Positions 8,882 to 18,043 of a DNA stretch of 64,000 nt are shown here, in pieces. The notes under the pieces were generated by a model. The model did not search any database, was not told the DNA's origin, and worked only from the letters and a program-made list of their open reading frames with translations. The stretch is from Methylibium sp965279545 (GTDB lineage Bacteria; Pseudomonadota; Gammaproteobacteria; Burkholderiales; Burkholderiaceae_C). The position numbers and the translations under genes are program-made. The stretch's first letter is position 1. Each line of letters starts with the position of its first letter. The DNA lies in contig NZ_OZ257250.1 in the NCBI RefSeq assembly GCF_965279545.1, positions 2,356,001 through 2,420,000 on the forward strand, read 5' to 3'.

Positions 8882-8997
8882 GGGAATGCTTCTCCTCGGG
8901 AATGGAACGGCGGGGGATCGAAAAAGATTCTAGGAGGCCCCTCCGACGCCCGGCGTGGGGCTTACCCGTCGGGCACCTGTGCGACTGCGCGCGGCGT

Positions 8998-10365
8998 TCA
9001 GCTGCCGGCGATCTTCATGCGCTCGATCAGCACCGAGCCGATGGTCTTGCCGCCCAGCGTGTAGGCATCGGCGCCGACAGCGACGATCCGGCGCAGCATC
9101 TCGCCCACGCTGCCGGCGATGGTGATCTCGTGCACCGGGTGCACGATGCGCCCGCCCTCGACCCAGTAGCCGGCGGCGCCGCGCGAATAGTCGCCGGTCA
9201 CGTAGTTGACGCCCTGGCCCATCAGCTCGGTGACGAACAGGCCGCGGCCGAGCTTGCGCAGCATGGCGTCGAGGTCGTCGCCCGGCGCCGTGAGACGGCT
9301 CGTCAGCGTGAGGTTGTGCGAACCACCGGCATGGCCGGTCGTGTGCATGCCGAGCTTGCGCGCCGAGTAGCTCGACAGGAAATAGCCCTCGGCGCACCCC
9401 GCGACGACCACCTTGCGCGCGCGCGTGCGTACGCCTTCGTCGTCGAACGGCGCGCTGGCCTTGCCCTTGGGGACGTGGGGCTGCTCGTCGATGTCGATGT
9501 GATCGGAGAACACCGCCTTGCCCAGGCAGTCCGCCAGGAAGGTGGACTTGCGGTACAGCGCACCGCCGCTGGTGGCCTGCACGTAGGCACCGAGCAGGCC
9601 GGCAGCGAGCGTGGACTCGAACAGCACCGGCACCTCGCAGGTGGCGATCTTGCGGCCCTTCAGCCGGGCCAGCGTGCGCTCGGCCGCATAGCGACCCACC
9701 GCTTCGGGCGCGGCCAGATCGGCCGCGTCGCGCATCGAGGTGTACCAGGCGTCGCGCTGCATGTCGCCGCCCCGACCGGCGATCGGTGCCACCGAGAGCG
9801 AATGCCGCGAACTCGCATAGCCGCCGCGGAACCCCTGCGAGTTGCCCGCCACGAAATGCGACTGCTGGACCGAGACGCCGCAGCCGTCGGAGTTGGTGAT
9901 GCGGCGGTCGGTCGCGAAGGCCGCCGCTTCGCAGCGCAGCGCCAGCGGAATGGCCGCCTGGGCGTCGATGGCCCAGGGGTGGTAGAGGTCGAGGTCGCGC
10001 GCGGCTTCCTCGGGGGTGGCGACGTCGGCGGCGTCGGGCAGGCCGGCCGCCGGGTCTTCGGCGGTGAAGCGGGCGATGTCGTACGCGGCGCGCACCGTCT
10101 GCTCCAGCGCGGCGCGCGAGAAGTCGGAGGTGCTGGCGTTGCCGCGCCGCTGGCCGAGATAGACCGTGACGCCGAGCGATTTGTCGCGGTTGCGCTCGAC
10201 TGTCTCGATCTCGCCCTTGCGCACCGAGACCGACAGGCCCGCGCCCTCGCTGACCTCGGCCGCCGCGTCGCTGGCCCCGAGTTGCCTGGCCACGGCGAGC
10301 GTATCGTCGATCAGCTGTTCGAACTGGGCGCGGCTGTGAGCGAAACCTTCGGGGGTGCGGGACAT
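8998..10365 (-). CDS. pmbA: PmbA/TldE-type metalloprotease subunit
   Basis: The 455-residue protein matches PmbA/TldE in length (E. coli about 450) and in motifs: EVSEGAGLSVSVRKGEIETVE near the N-terminus, the central ITNSDGCGVS and the C-terminal VNYVTGDYSRGAAGYWVEGG. With TldD (not in this window) it forms a heteromeric protease that trims small peptides and helps degrade the CcdA antitoxin. TldE lacks the zinc motif itself, and none is visible here. I chose the ATG at 10363-10365; upstream in-frame sequence enters the divergent promoter region of darP. Confidence 0.93.
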   Translation of the reverse strand: MSRTPEGFAHSRAQFEQLIDDTLAVARQLGASDAAAEVSEGAGLSVSVRKGEIETVERNRDKSLGVTVYLGQRRGNASTSDFSRAALEQTVRAAYDIARFTAEDPAAGLPDAADVATPEEAARDLDLYHPWAIDAQAAIPLALRCEAAAFATDRRITNSDGCGVSVQQSHFVAGNSQGFRGGYASSRHSLSVAPIAGRGGDMQRDAWYTSMRDAADLAAPEAVGRYAAERTLARLKGRKIATCEVPVLFESTLAAGLLGAYVQATSGGALYRKSTFLADCLGKAVFSDHIDIDEQPHVPKGKASAPFDDEGVRTRARKVVVAGCAEGYFLSSYSARKLGMHTTGHAGGSHNLTLTSRLTAPGDDLDAMLRKLGRGLFVTELMGQGVNYVTGDYSRGAAGYWVEGGRIVHPVHEITIAGSVGEMLRRIVAVGADAYTLGGKTIGSVLIERMKIAGS

Positions 10366-10427
10366 GGTGGGTGGGGCCTGGAAACTGCGGGGTGGGGGGC
10401 GCCAGGGCACGACGTGCGGCGCGCAAC

Positions 10428-10433
10428 TATGAT
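10428..10433 (+). promoter_or_regulatory. Likely -10 box for darP-mogA
   Basis: TATGAT lies 48 bp upstream of the darP TTG start in the 115-bp divergent region shared with pmbA. It differs from TATAAT at one base. A matching -35 is not clear, so only the -10 is marked. Confidence 0.35.
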
Positions 10434-10480
10434 AGCCAGCACCCTTTCGTGGGTCCCCCTTCCCTTTCGACCCTTGCCGC

Positions 10481-11035
10481 TTGAACACCGAAACGAACGA
10501 TCCGGACGACCTGTCCGAGCGCCCCAGCAAGACGGCGCTGAAGAAAGCCATGCACGAGCTGCAGGCGCTCGGCGAGGCGCTGATGGCCCTGCCCGACACG
10601 CGCATCGATGCCCTCGGCCTGAGTGAATCGCTGCGCGACGCGGTGCGCACCGCGCAGCGCACCAAGTCCTTCGAGGGCCGCCGGCGCCAGGTCCAGTACC
10701 TCGGCAAGCTGATGCGCCGGGCCGATGCCGAACCCATCCGCCAGGCGGTGGCGGCGTTCCAGCTCGGCCATGCGAAGGACGCCCTCGCGCTGCACGAGGC
10801 CGAGCGCTGGCGCGCCGAGTTGCTGGCCGGCGACGACGCGCTCACCCGCTGGATCGCGCAGTACCCGGACAGCGACCTCCAGCAGCTGCGCAGCCTGATC
10901 CGCAGCGCGCGCAAGGAGGCCGCGCCGGAGCAGCCCGGCGGTGCGGCCCGCCACGGCCGCGCCTACCGAGAACTGTTCCAGCAACTGCGCGGCGCGCTCG
11001 CCGAGACCGGCCGCGAGGAGGAAAGCAATGACTGA
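10481..11035 (+). CDS. darP: DarP (YjgA, DUF615) 50S ribosome assembly factor
   Basis: This 184-residue protein matches the DUF615/YjgA family, now named DarP, a helical protein that associates with late 50S precursors. Conserved segments are KSFEGRRRQVQYLGKLMR, EPIRQAV and YPDSDLQQLRSLIRSARKE. The start is a TTG at 10481: it retains the short acidic N-terminal tail typical of the family, whereas the next ATG would remove 23 residues. It is divergent from pmbA, an arrangement common in Proteobacteria. The stop overlaps the start of mogA by 8 nt, indicating coupling. Confidence 0.92.
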   Translation: MNTETNDPDDLSERPSKTALKKAMHELQALGEALMALPDTRIDALGLSESLRDAVRTAQRTKSFEGRRRQVQYLGKLMRRADAEPIRQAVAAFQLGHAKDALALHEAERWRAELLAGDDALTRWIAQYPDSDLQQLRSLIRSARKEAAPEQPGGAARHGRAYRELFQQLRGALAETGREEESND

Positions 11036-11636
11036 CACCCACCCGCCTTCGGCCTGCGATCCGGTGACGATCGGCCTCGTCTCGGTCAGCGACCGCGCGT
11101 CCGGCGGCGTCTACCCGGACCAGGGCATCCCGGCGCTGCAGGACTGGCTCGCGCGCGCGCTCAGGAATCCGGTCACCTGGGTCACCCGGCTGATCCCGGA
11201 CGAGCAGGACGGCATCAGCGCCACACTGCGCGAGCTGGTCGACGCGGCGCATTGCGATCTGGTGCTGACGACCGGCGGCACCGGCCCGGCGCCGCGCGAC
11301 GTGACACCGGAGGCCACGCTGGCCGTCGCGCACAAGGAGATGCCGGGCTTCGGCGAACAGATGCGGCAGATCTCGCTGCGCTTCGTGCCCACCGCGATCC
11401 TGTCGCGCCAGGTTGCGGTGATCCGCGGCAAGACACTGATCATCAATCTGCCGGGGCAGCCGAAAGCCATCGCCGAAACCTTGCAGGGCCTGCCCGAGGC
11501 CAGCCCGCCGGCCCACGGCATCTTCGCGGCCGTGCCCTACTGCATCGACCTGATCGGTGGACCTTACCTGGAAACCGACGAGGCGCTGTGCAAGGCCTTC
11601 CGGCCCAAGAGCGCGCTGCGGCCGACGCGGCCCTGA
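11028..11636 (+). CDS. mogA: Molybdopterin adenylyltransferase MogA
   Basis: The 202-residue protein has the MoaB/Mog fold with the signature TTGGTGPAPRDVTPEA and INLPGQPKAIAE. MogA adenylates molybdopterin before molybdenum insertion in cofactor synthesis. The ATG at 11028 has a good SD (GGAGG) and overlaps darP by 8 nt. Length and motif favour MogA over MoaB. Confidence 0.92.
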   Translation: MTDTHPPSACDPVTIGLVSVSDRASGGVYPDQGIPALQDWLARALRNPVTWVTRLIPDEQDGISATLRELVDAAHCDLVLTTGGTGPAPRDVTPEATLAVAHKEMPGFGEQMRQISLRFVPTAILSRQVAVIRGKTLIINLPGQPKAIAETLQGLPEASPPAHGIFAAVPYCIDLIGGPYLETDEALCKAFRPKSALRPTRP

Positions 11637-11721
11637 CGGCCACGGCGCACGGCGCGACGATCGCGCCGCGCGCCTCTCGAGGAAACCCCTGGCCGCGGCA
11701 AAGCGGCGGCCCCAGGGAGGC

Positions 11722-12498
11722 TCAGGACGGCTTGACCAGTTCGCTCAGGGCCTCGGCGTCGAACGCCTCGCGCTTCTGTGCGTCGCTCGGCACGCAGTCT
11801 GCCGCAGCACCGCGCTGCGACAGCGTCTCGACCGCCGCCCACAGCATCGCAATCTGGTGCTCGTGACCCGAGGCGTTGTCGATCAGGCCCTTCATGGCCT
11901 GCGCCACCGGGTCGTCGCCCTGGCTCACGCCGTAGGCCGAGAAACCCATCTTCGCGGCCGCCGCCTCGCGCTGCACGTCGACCGCGTCGTGCAAGATGCG
12001 CGCCGGGTTGCCGACCGCGGTCGCGCCCGGCGGCACCGGCCTGACGACGACGGCGCCCGAACCGACCCGGGCGCCATCGCCCACCACGAAGCCGCCGAGC
12101 ACCTGGGCGTTGGCGCCGACGATGACGCCGTTGCCCAAGGTCGGGTGGCGCTTGACGCCCTTGTAGAGCGAGGTGCCACCGAGCGTCACGCCCTGGTAGA
12201 TCGTGCAGTCGTCGCCGATCTCGGCCGTCTCGCCGATCACGACACCCATGCCATGGTCGATGAAGACGCGCCGTCCGATCCTGGCGCCGGGATGGATCTC
12301 GATGCCGGTCAGGAAGCGCCCCAGTTGCGAGAGGAAGCGGCCCAGCCAACGCCAGCCGCGCGCCCAGCAGCCATGCGCGAGCCGGTGCACGGCGATTGCG
12401 TGCAGCCCGGGGTAGCAGGTCAGCACCTCGAAGGCCGTTCGGGCGGCCGGGTCGCGCTCGAGGATGCAGGCAATGTCTTCGCGGAGACGGCTGAACAT
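11722..12498 (-). CDS. cysE: Serine O-acetyltransferase
   Basis: The 258-residue protein makes O-acetylserine for cysteine synthesis. An N-terminal helical domain (MFSRLREDIACILERDPAAR) precedes a left-handed beta-helix of hexapeptide repeats with the catalytic-site region IDHGMGVVIGETAEIGDDC and the cap GGTSLYKGVKRHPTLG. Residues after about 185 form a C-terminal extension ending in LVKPS. The ATG at 12496-12498 fits the family. It lies downstream of trmJ on the same strand, separated by a dispersed repeat. No T-box or SAM-type leader is visible. Confidence 0.93.
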   Translation of the reverse strand: MFSRLREDIACILERDPAARTAFEVLTCYPGLHAIAVHRLAHGCWARGWRWLGRFLSQLGRFLTGIEIHPGARIGRRVFIDHGMGVVIGETAEIGDDCTIYQGVTLGGTSLYKGVKRHPTLGNGVIVGANAQVLGGFVVGDGARVGSGAVVVRPVPPGATAVGNPARILHDAVDVQREAAAAKMGFSAYGVSQGDDPVAQAMKGLIDNASGHEHQIAMLWAAVETLSQRGAAADCVPSDAQKREAFDAEALSELVKPS

Positions 12499-12623
12499 GT
12501 CGTCGCTCTTCAAGTTGGGCCAGGTCAGTGTAGCCAGCCGCCCAGCCGCCTTGGGCCTGCGGGGGCATCGCGGCGGGGCCAAGCGACCTCGCCGGCCCGG
12601 CCGTGTGTCGACCCACCAGGCCC

Positions 12624-12710
12624 CAGCGGACGCCGTGGATCCGGCTCTGCCGGGCCACTGGCGTCGCCCCCTCGAGGGGGAGCGGCGAAGCCGCAACGGG
12701 GGTGGTCCAC
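12624..12710 (-). repeat. Dispersed C/G-rich intergenic repeat, copy a
   Basis: Read on the minus strand this ~87-bp segment begins GACCACCCCCGTTGCGGCTT and contains CCCCCTCGAGGGGG and GCCGGATCC. It matches the segment at 21507-21594 (plus orientation) at roughly 85% of positions, while the flanking DNA is unrelated. It sits between trmJ and cysE. Several short palindromes suggest a structured RNA or DNA. Similar repeats are frequent in Comamonadaceae-type genomes. Confidence 0.7.
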
Positions 12711-12711
12711 T

Positions 12712-13431
12712 TCAGCGCTTGAGCAGGGTGGTCGCGATGCCGCGCAGCAGGTGCACCTCCTCCTGCGTCAGCGCCGCGCGGTTGAGCAGCTGGTTCACGC
12801 GGGGCAGCAGCTTCTTCGGCGCCGCCGGATCGAGGTGGCCGATGTGCACCAGCGCGCGCTGCCAGTGCTCGAGCAGGCCCTGCACCGCAGCGCCGTCGGC
12901 GAGCGCCGGGTCACTCGTGCGGGCCGTGACGGTGTAGCCGCCCAGCGCCTGGCGCCAGTCGTAGGCGATGAGCTGCACCGCCTGCGCCAGGTTCAGCGAG
13001 CCGTAGTCGGCCGGCGTCGGGATGCTCAGGCAGCTGTGGCAGCGGTAGACGTCCTCGTTCGCCAGGCCGTAGCGCTCGGAGCCGAACACGAAGCCGACGC
13101 GCTGATTGCCGGCCACGAGCTCGGGAAACAGCGCGCGCGGCGCGAAGGTCGGGGGGCCGAAGTCGCGCGGCGTCATCGCGGTGGCGCAGGCGTGGCTCAC
13201 GCCGTCCAGCGCCTCGGCCAGCGTCGCGACGACGCGCGCACGCACCAGGATGTCGGCCGCACCGCTGGCCAGCGCCACGGTCTCCTCCTGCACCAGCACG
13301 TCGGCGTAGCGCGGCGCCACCAGCACCAGCTCGCAAAAGCCCATCACCTTCATGGCGCGCGCCGCGGCTCCCACATTGCCGGGGTGGCTGGTTCCCACGA
13401 GGATGAAGCGGGTCGGATCGGCAGGCTGCAT
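12712..13431 (-). CDS. trmJ: tRNA (cytidine/uridine-2'-O-)-methyltransferase TrmJ
   Basis: The 239-residue protein is a SPOUT-class methyltransferase that modifies the 2'-OH of nucleotide 32 in tRNAs. Knot-forming motifs are visible: ILVGTSHPGNVGAAARAMK at the N-terminus, GFVFGSERYGLANEDVYRC, and SLNLAQAVQLIAYD. A C-terminal helical extension (about 165-239) is typical of TrmJ. It is divergent from suhB, a common arrangement in Betaproteobacteria. Confidence 0.92.
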   Translation of the reverse strand: MQPADPTRFILVGTSHPGNVGAAARAMKVMGFCELVLVAPRYADVLVQEETVALASGAADILVRARVVATLAEALDGVSHACATAMTPRDFGPPTFAPRALFPELVAGNQRVGFVFGSERYGLANEDVYRCHSCLSIPTPADYGSLNLAQAVQLIAYDWRQALGGYTVTARTSDPALADGAAVQGLLEHWQRALVHIGHLDPAAPKKLLPRVNQLLNRAALTQEEVHLLRGIATTLLKR

Positions 13432-13444
13432 CGGCAGGCGCGGC

Positions 13445-13450
13445 TAAAAT
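13445..13450 (+). promoter_or_regulatory. Possible -10 box upstream of suhB
   Basis: TAAAAT lies in the 144-bp divergent region between trmJ and suhB and is one of very few AT-rich hexamers there. It would give a leader of about 120 nt. No good -35 is evident. Confidence 0.3.
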
Positions 13451-13575
13451 TCGATTATCGGTGCGGGCTCTCGCAGCCCGCCGCACCGGCCCGCTCGTTC
13501 GAGGCGGCCCCGGTGCTCCCGCTCTTTGTCCCCGCCAGTCCTTCTCTCCGTTCCAGTCAGCCGCGAGCGCCCGCC

Positions 13576-14559
13576 ATGTCCCAAGCCCTGCACCCGATGC
13601 TCAACACCGCCGTCAAGGCCGCACGCGCGGCCGGGGCGCTGATCAACCGGGCCTCGCTGGACATCGACCGCGTGACGGTGACGGCCAAGTCGCACAACGA
13701 CTTCGTGACCGAGGTGGACCAGGCGGCGGAAGCCGCGATCATCGAGATCCTGCTCGGCGCCTACCCCGGCCACGGCATCCTCGCCGAGGAATCGGGCCGC
13801 GCGCACGGCGCGAAGGACAGCGACTACCTCTGGATCATCGATCCGCTCGACGGCACCACCAACTTCATCCACGGCTTTCCGGTCTATGCGGTCTCGATCG
13901 CACTGGCCTTTCGCGGCCAGATCCAGCAGGCGGTGGTCTACGACCCGTCGCGCAACGACCTGTTCTACGCCTCCAAGGGACGCGGCGCCTTCCTCAACGA
14001 CAAGCGCCTGCGCGTCAGCAAGCGCAGCCGCCTGCTGGAGTCGCTGATCGGCACCGGCTTCCCGTTCCGCAAGGGCGACAACTTCAAGCGCTACCTGAAG
14101 ATGTTCGAGGAGGTCATGCAGCACTGCGCCGGCCTGCGCCGCCCCGGCGCTGCGGCGCTGGACCTGTGCTACGTGGCTGCGGGCTGGTACGACGGCTTCT
14201 TCGAGACCGGGTTGAACCCCTGGGACATCGCGGCCGGCTCGCTGATGATCACCGAGGCCGGTGGCCTGATCGGCAACTTCACCGGCGAGTCGGACTACCT
14301 CTACCAGCGCGAGATCGTCGCCGGCAACCCGAAGATCTATGCGCAGCTGGTGAGCATCCTCACGCCCTACACCCGCGTCATCAAGGACGACGAGCCGGCC
14401 TCGCACACCGCCGCTGCGGCAGCCGCACCCGACGCCACTGCGGCCTTCGTCGCGAGCGCCGAGGCGGAGGCTCCGGCCGCCGCCGCGCCGAAGAAGCCCC
14501 CGGTGCGCATCCGCAAGGCCGACCTCGCCAAGGCCAAGGACGAAGACACCCCGTTCTGA
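13576..14559 (+). CDS. suhB: Inositol-phosphate phosphatase family protein SuhB
   Basis: This 327-residue protein has the magnesium-dependent phosphatase motifs LAEESG, IDPLDGTTNFIHGFP and NPWDIAAGSLMITEAGG. SuhB hydrolyses inositol monophosphate and also joins the rRNA antitermination complex in E. coli. The catalytic domain covers about residues 1-260. A C-terminal tail of some 60 residues, rich in alanine, proline and lysine (residues 270-327), is longer than in E. coli SuhB and may be disordered. The ATG at 13576 matches the family start. Confidence 0.92.
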   Translation: MSQALHPMLNTAVKAARAAGALINRASLDIDRVTVTAKSHNDFVTEVDQAAEAAIIEILLGAYPGHGILAEESGRAHGAKDSDYLWIIDPLDGTTNFIHGFPVYAVSIALAFRGQIQQAVVYDPSRNDLFYASKGRGAFLNDKRLRVSKRSRLLESLIGTGFPFRKGDNFKRYLKMFEEVMQHCAGLRRPGAAALDLCYVAAGWYDGFFETGLNPWDIAAGSLMITEAGGLIGNFTGESDYLYQREIVAGNPKIYAQLVSILTPYTRVIKDDEPASHTAAAAAAPDATAAFVASAEAEAPAAAAPKKPPVRIRKADLAKAKDEDTPF

Positions 14560-14595
14560 GACGCCGTCGTTGCGTCGCCCTGCCCGCGAGCCCGC

Positions 14596-17208
14596 ATGAG
14601 CGCCGACCCCGCCCGCGTCGAGCCCGGTCACACCCCCATGATGCAGCAGTACCTGCGCATCAAGGCCGAGCACCCCGACACGCTGGTGCTCTACCGCATG
14701 GGCGACTTCTACGAGCTGTTCTTCGACGATGCCCGCAAGGCGCACCGCCTGCTCGACATCACGCTCACCAGCCGCGGCCAGAGCGCCGGCGAGCCGGTCG
14801 TGATGGCCGGCGTGCCGGTGCATGCGCTGGAGAACTACCTCGGCAAGCTGGTCAAGCTCGGCGAATCGGTCGCGATCGCCGAGCAGGTGGGCGACGTGGC
14901 CACCGCCAAGGGCCCGGTCGAACGCAAGGTGGTGCGCGTCGTCACGCCGGGCACCGTGACCGACACCGAGCTGCTGTCGGAGCGCGTCGACACCCTGCTG
15001 CTGGCGGTGACGCGCCAGCGCGCGAGCTACGGTCTGGCTTGGCTGGGCCTGAGCAGCGGCACGCTGGGCCTCAGCGAATGCGGCGAGCGCGAGCTCGCGG
15101 GCTGGCTGGCGCGCCTGGGCCCGGCCGAGGTGCTGGTCGACGACCGCGACGACGCGCCGCTGTCGGTCGCGCTGGCCTCCGCCCACGCGGCGCTCACGCG
15201 GCGGCCCGCCTGGCAGTTCGACACCGCGCTGGGCCAGCGCAAGCTGTGCGAACAACTGCGCGTCGCCAGCCTCGCCGGCCTCAACGCCCAGGACCTGCCT
15301 ATCGCGCAGGCCGCCGCGGCCGCGCTGCTGAGCTACGCCGAACACACCCAGGGCCAGGCGCTGGCCCACGTGGCCACGCTGGTGGTGGAGCGCGCGAGCG
15401 ACCTGCTGGAACTGCCGCCGGCCACCCACCGCAATCTCGAGCTGACACAGACGCTGCGCGGCGAAGACGCGCCGACGCTGCTGTCGCTGCTCGACGTGTG
15501 CCGCACCGGCATGGGCTCGCGCGCCTTGCGCCACTGGCTCACGCACCCCGCGCGCGTGCGCACCGCGGCCCGCACTCGCCATGAGGCGATCGGCGCGCTG
15601 ATGGAACGCGGCGGCGAGGTCTTGCGCGAGGCGCTGCGCGGCGTCAGCGACGTCGAGCGCATCACGGCGCGCATCGCGCTGCGCCAGGTGCGCCCGCGCG
15701 AGCTGACGGGTCTGCGCGCCACGCTGCAGGCGCTGCCGGCGTTGCGCGACGCGGTGCCCGGAGACAGCCGCCTGCTGGCCGATCTGGCGCGGCACCTGGC
15801 CCCGCCGCCGGAGATTGCCGAGCTGCTGCTGCGCGCCATCGCCGACGAGCCGGCAGTGCTGCTGCGCGACGGCGGCGTCATCGCGACGGGCCACGACGCG
15901 GCGCTCGACGAGCTGCGCGGCATCGCACAGAACTGCGACAGCTACCTGCTCGACCTGGAAGCGCGCGAGCGCACGCGCACCGGCATCGCCAACCTGCGGG
16001 TGCAGTTCAACCGCGTGCACGGCTTCTACATCGAGGTCACGCAGGGCCAGGTCGACAAGGTGCCGGCCGACTACCAGCGCCGCCAGACGCTGAAGAACGC
16101 CGAGCGCTACATCACGCCGGAGCTGAAGACCTTCGAGGACAAGGCGCTGTCGGCGCAGGAGCGTGCACTGGCGCGAGAGAAGCTGCTGTACGACGGCGTG
16201 CTCGACGCGCTGCAGCCGCAGCTGGCCGCGCTCGGTGCCGTGGCGCGCGCGCTGGCCAGCCTGGACGCGCTGGCCGCGCTGGCCGAGCGCGCGGCGGTGC
16301 TCAATTGGTGCTGCCCGGAGTTCGTGAGCCAGCCCTGCATCGAGATCGAGCAGGGCCGCCACCCGGTCGTCGAGGCCCGGCTGGCCGAGACCGGCGGCGG
16401 CGGCTTCATCCCCAACGACTGCCGGCTCGACGCCGGCCGCCGCATGCTGGTGATCACCGGGCCCAACATGGGCGGCAAGTCGACCTTCATGCGCCAGGTG
16501 GCGCTGGTGGTGCTGCTCGCCGCGATGGGCTCCTACGTGCCGGCCACGGCCTGCCGGCTCGGCCCGGTCGACGCCATCCACACCCGCATCGGCGCGGCCG
16601 ACGACCTGGCCAACGCGCAGTCGACCTTCATGCTCGAGATGACCGAGGCGGCCGCCATCGTCCACGGCGCCACCGAGCACTCGCTGGTGCTGATGGACGA
16701 GATCGGCCGCGGCACCTCCACCTTCGACGGCCTGGCGCTGGCGGGCGCGATCGCCAGCCAGCTGCACGACCGCAACCGCGCCTTCACGCTGTTCGCGACG
16801 CACTACTTCGAGCTGACTGCCTTCCCCGAGAAGCACCCGCGCGCGCTGAACGTGCACGTCAGCGCGGCCGAGTCGCACACCGGCCACGGCGACGACATCG
16901 TGTTTCTGCACGAGATCCAGCCCGGCCCGGCCAGCCGCAGCTACGGGGTGCAGGTGGCGCGGCTGGCCGGCATGCCGGCGCCGCTGCTGCGCCAGGCGCG
17001 CGCGACGCTGGAGGCGCTGGAGGCCCAGCAGGCGGCGAGTTCCTCGCAGATCGACCTGTTCGCCGCGCCGCCGCCCCCGCCACCGCGCGAAACCACCGAG
17101 CTCGAGCGGGCCCTGGCCGGCGTCGAACCCGATACATTGACACCGCGGGAAGCGCTCGACGCGCTCTACCGCCTCAAATCGCTCCACGAGCGTTCCAAGG
17201 AAAACTGA
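14596..17208 (+). CDS. mutS: DNA mismatch repair protein MutS
   Basis: The 870-residue protein is a full-length MutS. The N-terminal mismatch-binding loop is present (MMQQYLRIKAEH, then YRMGDFYELFFDDA with the Phe-X-Glu contact). The ATPase has Walker A GPNMGGKSTFMRQ near residue 620, Walker B LVLMDEIGRGTSTFDG, and the ABC-type segment STFMLEMTEAA. The ATG at 14596 fits the family. The gene ends 1 bp before the Anbu gene, so the two are probably co-transcribed. Confidence 0.97.
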   Translation: MSADPARVEPGHTPMMQQYLRIKAEHPDTLVLYRMGDFYELFFDDARKAHRLLDITLTSRGQSAGEPVVMAGVPVHALENYLGKLVKLGESVAIAEQVGDVATAKGPVERKVVRVVTPGTVTDTELLSERVDTLLLAVTRQRASYGLAWLGLSSGTLGLSECGERELAGWLARLGPAEVLVDDRDDAPLSVALASAHAALTRRPAWQFDTALGQRKLCEQLRVASLAGLNAQDLPIAQAAAAALLSYAEHTQGQALAHVATLVVERASDLLELPPATHRNLELTQTLRGEDAPTLLSLLDVCRTGMGSRALRHWLTHPARVRTAARTRHEAIGALMERGGEVLREALRGVSDVERITARIALRQVRPRELTGLRATLQALPALRDAVPGDSRLLADLARHLAPPPEIAELLLRAIADEPAVLLRDGGVIATGHDAALDELRGIAQNCDSYLLDLEARERTRTGIANLRVQFNRVHGFYIEVTQGQVDKVPADYQRRQTLKNAERYITPELKTFEDKALSAQERALAREKLLYDGVLDALQPQLAALGAVARALASLDALAALAERAAVLNWCCPEFVSQPCIEIEQGRHPVVEARLAETGGGGFIPNDCRLDAGRRMLVITGPNMGGKSTFMRQVALVVLLAAMGSYVPATACRLGPVDAIHTRIGAADDLANAQSTFMLEMTEAAAIVHGATEHSLVLMDEIGRGTSTFDGLALAGAIASQLHDRNRAFTLFATHYFELTAFPEKHPRALNVHVSAAESHTGHGDDIVFLHEIQPGPASRSYGVQVARLAGMPAPLLRQARATLEALEAQQAASSSQIDLFAAPPPPPPRETTELERALAGVEPDTLTPREALDALYRLKSLHERSKEN

Positions 17209-17209
17209 C

Positions 17210-18037
17210 ATGACCTACTGCGTCGGCGTGCGGCTCAATGCCGGCCTCGTGTTCCTGTCCGACTCGCGCACCAACGCCGGGCTCGACCAGATCAGCACCT
17301 TCCGCAAGATGATGGTCTACGAGAAGCCCGGCGACCGCTTCATGGTGTTGCTGTCGGCCGGCAACCTCTCCATCAGCCAGTCGGTGCGCGAGATCCTGCA
17401 GGTCGAGAAGCTCGACAACGGCGACAAGCCGCCGATCACGATCTGGAACGCCACCAGCATGTTCGACGCAGTGCGCGTACTCGGCAGCGCGGTGCGTCGC
17501 GTGCACGAGCAGGACGGCGCCTCGCTCAAGCGGGCCGGCATCGACTTCAACGCCTCGATGATCTTCGGCGGCCAGATCGCCGGCGAGGCGATGCGGCTGT
17601 TCCTGGTCTACTCGGCCGGCAACTTCATCGAGGCCACGCGCGAGACCTGCTACTTCCAGATCGGCGAGAGCAAGTACGGCAAGCCCATCCTCGACCGCAT
17701 GATCACGCCGGCCACCAGCCTGGACGAGGCCGCCAAGTGCGCGCTGGTGTCGATGGACTCCACGCTGAAGTCCAACCTCTCGGTCGGCCTGCCGCTGGAC
17801 CTGCTGGTCTACCAGGACGGCCGCTTCCAGACCGAGCAGATCGTCTGCATCGACGAGCACAACGAGTACTTCCGCATGATCCGCGGCAGCTGGGGCCAGA
17901 AGCTGCGCGCCGCCTTCGAGAGCATCGACGCGCCGCAGTGGGACAGCGGCGGCGCCGCCACCCATCCGCTGCGCACCGGCCGGGAAAGCTGCGAGCCGAT
18001 GCGCAAGATCACCCGCCCGAACGAACGCATCGTCTGA
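17210..18037 (+). CDS. anbu: Anbu, ancestral beta-subunit proteasome-like peptidase
   Basis: The 275-residue protein begins MTYCVG. Removal of Met exposes Thr1, the predicted N-terminal nucleophile, with Asp17 (FLSDSRTNAG) and Lys32 (TFRKMM) at the expected catalytic spacing. It matches the Anbu family of proteasome/HslV relatives. Anbu genes usually sit with alpha-E (DUF403), ATP-grasp (DUF404/407) and transglutaminase-like genes, but none of these is nearby. Here it follows mutS by 1 bp and precedes an alpha/beta hydrolase. Its substrate and any ATPase partner are unknown. Confidence 0.88.
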   Translation: MTYCVGVRLNAGLVFLSDSRTNAGLDQISTFRKMMVYEKPGDRFMVLLSAGNLSISQSVREILQVEKLDNGDKPPITIWNATSMFDAVRVLGSAVRRVHEQDGASLKRAGIDFNASMIFGGQIAGEAMRLFLVYSAGNFIEATRETCYFQIGESKYGKPILDRMITPATSLDEAAKCALVSMDSTLKSNLSVGLPLDLLVYQDGRFQTEQIVCIDEHNEYFRMIRGSWGQKLRAAFESIDAPQWDSGGAATHPLRTGRESCEPMRKITRPNERIV

Positions 18038-18043
18038 CGATGG

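Noticed and set aside
13444..17211. A 1255-codon open frame antisense to suhB and mutS
   Set aside because: It mirrors two well-supported genes in high-GC DNA, its product is low-complexity (rich in Arg, Ala, His, Gly, Gln) and has no recognisable domain. It is a codon-bias shadow.
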